Part shown: piece after piece, positions 61,153 to 64,000 of the stretch
Layout: each line of letters opens with the position of its first letter
How positions within the stretch are numbered: position 1 is the stretch's first letter
The notes under the pieces: generated by a model
What the model was told of the DNA's origin: nothing
What the model saw: only the letters and a program-made list of their open reading frames with translations
Database searches by the model: none
Program-made: the position numbers and the translations under genes
Assembly (NCBI GenBank): GCA_905221605.1
Contig: CAJNDS010002723.1
Coordinates: forward strand, 576,001-640,000
Direction: 5' to 3'
Origin: Symbiodinium natans
Taxonomy: Eukaryota > Sar > Dinophyceae > Suessiales > Symbiodiniaceae
Length of the DNA: 64,000 bases

Positions 61153-64000
61153 TCAAATCCTTCGCCAAGACCTCTTGTGGACCAGAAGAGACTCCCGCCA
61201 TCTGGCGTAGGCCTGTCCACCTTTTCGGAATCTCAAATGACGAAGTCCGCACCCAGCCGAACACGGCGTAGACAAGTGCGCATACACCTTCACCCCCTCA
61301 TGAAGTAACACGCTAAAGACTTCTTTGAGAAGCTGGTATCCGTTTTCGCTTAACAGATCCACTTGCTTCGTCACTCCAAAATACGCGATACGAGGATTCT
61401 TCGAGCAAGCTTTTGACAAAGAGCTTCCTTCTTCACAGCAGAGCTCAACCACAACATAAGAAGCCTGGTTCCTTGCTACCTTCTCTGCTGCGGCTCGCAA
61501 AGAAACAGGGACGTTCAGTTCGCAGACCTTATCTGCTGGTTTATTGGGCTCTTGAAACGTGACAGAAACGCTGGTTCCAGAACTTTTCTCTTTCCAGGGG
61601 ACTGGTTCCGGAATGAGGCCACAAGCCTCGCACAAGCTGACCAAACTGTCGTTAGTGGGGCTTTTTGTTAGAGCATCTGCCGGGTTGATAGCACCTGGTA
61701 TGTGCTCAATCGTGAATCTTCCAAGCTGGACAAGTTCTTGGAGAAAAGCGGCTCTTAACTCAATATGGCGGACTTTCCTCAACAATGTCCCCATTTTGGA
61801 AATGGACACGGCGCTTTCAGAGTCCGAATACCCCTTAAGAAGGTAGTACCCCGTTTCCCGGTCCTTCGGGATGCCCTCCAAGATGGTCTCCGTCAAGAGA
61901 GCAATGTACAAACCTTCCCTGGCTATTTCAGTAAGCGCCGCAAGCTCACTCTCGGCGCTCGAAAGGGCTGTGGTGGACTGCTTCCTGCTGAACGTCTTTA
62001 GACAGCAGTTTTCCCAAGTAATCACACCACCACTAACAGAATTCAGGCTCCAGCTTGCGTCCGTAAAGCACGATACCGCTTGGGGATCCGCATCGTCTTC
62101 CAGGATCTCCCGAGTCGACGGAAACACCTGAACCTTATGCGGAAGACCTTTGACCCATTTGAGGACATCCCTCATGCATGTTTCAGCTGCCTCGTCAGGG
62201 GCCGACTGATGACGCCCCAAAAATCCGCAGCAGAACTGCAAATCTGGTCTGGAGAGGGCAGCCCATGCTAGACGCCCTAAGGTCCTACGGTACTTCTCGT
62301 GAGCAGCTGGACTGATCTTTTCGGTTTGCCCTTTCTTAATGAGGTCAGAGTAGCGCTTCTCCAATGACGGAAGCTTGGGGTTCGGTTTGGTTATCCCATA
62401 CTCTTCACAGCAGGAATCCAAATACTTAGCGTCCAGTCCAAAATAGACTCGCTTCTCTCCCTTGTTCCTGAAGATTCTCCGTCCTAGAAAGGATACTTCT
62501 CCCGCACAATTCTCATGAAGCTCACCCGTCAGTTTCAGCTTGTAGCGTTTCTGTAGGTCTTCGAAAACCTTCTTCCCTTCGGAGGGGTCCTCAGAGTAGA
62601 TTAACAAATCGTCAACATAAAAGAGGACCAGCGTCAGACCCTTGGAGGTCTTCCTGCGGTATATCGTCGGGTCCAAGCTTGGACTGAATCCGCTCTGCTC
62701 CAAGTGCGAACTCAGCTCCTTATACCAAGAAAGCGGTGCTGATCTCAGTCCGTTCATGGCTTTGTGTAATCGAAGATACACCTTCTTGTTTCCGGCCTTT
62801 TGAGGGATTTTAGAGTCCGCAATACTCACGTTACTCGGAAGCTCTACGTACTCAGGCCTTGACACTGCTGCATGCATAAAAGCAACGCTCACGTCACAGC
62901 TCAACACTGAACCTCTTCGACAAAGCAGTGCCAACAGAAGCCGCAATCCCTCTAAACTCGTAGTCGGGCTGTAGATCCCTTCAGACAAGGTCGTACCTCC
63001 CATCGAAGCATAATCTCTTACTACCAGACGTGACCGGTACAGCCCTTTACGCTTGACCGTGTTGACCCACCGACTGGTAAGTACCCGCCTGCCGCTCTCA
63101 CGCGCGGACTTCCGGGCCTCATCTTCAGAGATCACCTTTCCTACTCCGAACGACTCGAGTTCCTCTAGTTCCAACTTCATAGAGGCATACAAAAGGTTCG
63201 GATCCAACTGTTCTCCGGATGTTTCAGAGACCGCATTTCGTGGTACCTGGCACTTGACCCTACTTCCTCCGAATTTCAAGGTAAACGAATCAGCCACCTC
63301 CTGTGAGGTAGCTCGAACGTCAGGTCCTCGGTACAACGACTCCAAGAGGTGATTCGTAAGCCAATCAATCTCCATGTCCTCCATGTTTTCCCCTTCATCA
63401 GGCAGAATCCCTGCCTCACCTTCTTCCGCCGGGGCACCTACGGGAACATAGGTATCGTCAGCAATCATCTCTTCGTCTTCTTCATCTAAAGGACCAACAC
63501 CACCTTCCATGACTTCATCTTCAGGACCATTTCCATCATCAACACCTTCGGGTTCATACAAGACAGGCCGTTCTGGGTCCTTACCATCAAGAACCAAAGA
63601 CTGCGCAACAGCGAGGCCTTCGACAGTTGCCACCTCGCACGCTCCATCAACGATTCTTCCGGTCGGAAATACGTCAATCTCCGTACTACCAAAAGGGGCC
63701 GCGAAGATCCCTCCACCTCGTGCGTTCACAGATCCTAAGTAAACAGCCTTGACGGTTTTCGCTCCCCGGTATTTAGCAAGATGCGCCTTCGACTTGCTAA
63801 CTTTTGCCTGAACCACACAACCAAAGGGAAGCGTTCTAGTTCGGTGAACTATTTCCTCGTGCAGCAAATCAATGCTGGTGGTGGAGTCACGGTGGCTCGA
63901 GGACCACAGATTGTAACACCTCGAAACATAGAACACACAGGCTTGCCACAAGAGACCCCCTAAGGGAAGCTGGTACTTTCCCAGCTCTGCATCTTGACCA
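61153..64000 (-). CDS. Ty1/copia polyprotein with methyltransferase-like tail (5' end beyond window)
   Basis: Retrotransposon Pol, truncated by the window edge; the frame is open through position 64000 (numbering here from 63951). Residues 1-110: end of integrase (PFGCVVQAKV, YLGSVNARGG). About 140-200: acidic linker. RT about 285-530: SRWVNTVKRKG, RSRLVVRDY, motif A LSCDVSVAFMHA (Asp353), KAMNGLRSAPLSWY, motif C FYVDDLLIYSED (445-448). RNase H about 625-765: SCFTDASW (Asp631), SSAESELAAL (Glu667/669), YSDSESAV (Asp710), INPADALTK (Asp759). A C-terminal extension about 830-932 has VVVELCCEEGSSLSKA (like SAM motif I), then YFGVT and LSTPCSAGCGLRH (a Pro-Cys motif), resembling a reduced methyltransferase fold; I recall similar tails on other dinoflagellate copia elements. 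No internal stop, so it may be active. Confidence 0.92.
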   Translation of the reverse strand, partial: GQDAELGKYQLPLGGLLWQACVFYVSRCYNLWSSSHRDSTTSIDLLHEEIVHRTRTLPFGCVVQAKVSKSKAHLAKYRGAKTVKAVYLGSVNARGGGIFAAPFGSTEIDVFPTGRIVDGACEVATVEGLAVAQSLVLDGKDPERPVLYEPEGVDDGNGPEDEVMEGGVGPLDEEDEEMIADDTYVPVGAPAEEGEAGILPDEGENMEDMEIDWLTNHLLESLYRGPDVRATSQEVADSFTLKFGGSRVKCQVPRNAVSETSGEQLDPNLLYASMKLELEELESFGVGKVISEDEARKSARESGRRVLTSRWVNTVKRKGLYRSRLVVRDYASMGGTTLSEGIYSPTTSLEGLRLLLALLCRRGSVLSCDVSVAFMHAAVSRPEYVELPSNVSIADSKIPQKAGNKKVYLRLHKAMNGLRSAPLSWYKELSSHLEQSGFSPSLDPTIYRRKTSKGLTLVLFYVDDLLIYSEDPSEGKKVFEDLQKRYKLKLTGELHENCAGEVSFLGRRIFRNKGEKRVYFGLDAKYLDSCCEEYGITKPNPKLPSLEKRYSDLIKKGQTEKISPAAHEKYRRTLGRLAWAALSRPDLQFCCGFLGRHQSAPDEAAETCMRDVLKWVKGLPHKVQVFPSTREILEDDADPQAVSCFTDASWSLNSVSGGVITWENCCLKTFSRKQSTTALSSAESELAALTEIAREGLYIALLTETILEGIPKDRETGYYLLKGYSDSESAVSISKMGTLLRKVRHIELRAAFLQELVQLGRFTIEHIPGAINPADALTKSPTNDSLVSLCEACGLIPEPVPWKEKSSGTSVSVTFQEPNKPADKVCELNVPVSLRAAAEKVARNQASYVVVELCCEEGSSLSKACSKNPRIAYFGVTKQVDLLSENGYQLLKEVFSVLLHEGVKVYAHLSTPCSAGCGLRHLRFRKGGQAYARWRESLLVHKRSWRRI

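Overview
The window looks like nuclear DNA of a dinoflagellate (a core lineage such as Symbiodiniaceae, Polarella or Prorocentrum; I cannot narrow it further). The reasons are abundant interstitial TTTAGGG-type repeats, genes cut into very small exons whose 3' splice sites read AG|G and whose 5' sites are often GC, and retroelements with methyltransferase-like domains. All recognised coding sequence is on the minus strand.

Region 1 (about 1-28 kb) looks like junk on first reading: both orientations of TTTAGGG/CCCTAAA and homogenised variants (TTTAGGGG, GGGTTGAA, TTTGGGG, CCCTAAAAA). Between the arrays are GC-rich islands of 40-190 bp. Read on the minus strand just after an AG|G acceptor, many give HEAT/armadillo-like helices (for example VRQAAAEALGKLGE at 11.7 kb, ALMALASLGDK at 17.2 kb, REVRAAACAALG at 11.1 kb). 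I interpret this as one or more large minus-strand HEAT-repeat genes with telomere-repeat-filled introns. At 20.9-21.7 kb there is an inverted pair of palindromic tandem arrays.

Region 2 (28-39.6 kb) has two more exon groups: a voltage-gated cation-channel fragment (29.5-30.7 kb, two exons, GC-AG intron) and a Mei2-like RRM (34.8-35.4 kb, two exons, GC-AG intron). The rest is simple repeats and sequence with no recognisable gene.

Region 3 (39,610-48,992) is a complete tyrosine-recombinase retrotransposon with split direct repeats in the order A1-ORFs-B1-A2-B2 (PAT/Ngaro type). On its sense (minus) strand it encodes a short coiled coil, a tyrosine recombinase, a zinc-finger Gag, then after a single in-frame TGA a methyltransferase-like domain joined to a 2-oxoglutarate/Fe(II) dioxygenase-like domain, and then in the -1 frame RT/RNase H. 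Repeat copies are almost identical, so the insertion is young.

Region 4 (49.3-61.1 kb) holds AAGCCCC-rich low-complexity DNA, a 120-bp tandem array, and an 8.1-kb LTR element (51,430-59,528) with 307-bp LTRs, a 5-bp target duplication (CTTAA), an initiator-tRNA-Met-like primer binding site and no recognisable coding capacity. A paralogous empty site lies at about 50.0 kb. The element is strongly enriched in the tetramer CAAT on the plus strand.

Region 5 (61,153-64,000) is the 3' two-thirds of a Ty1/copia polyprotein, cut by the window end, with RT, RNase H and a C-terminal methyltransferase-like tail.
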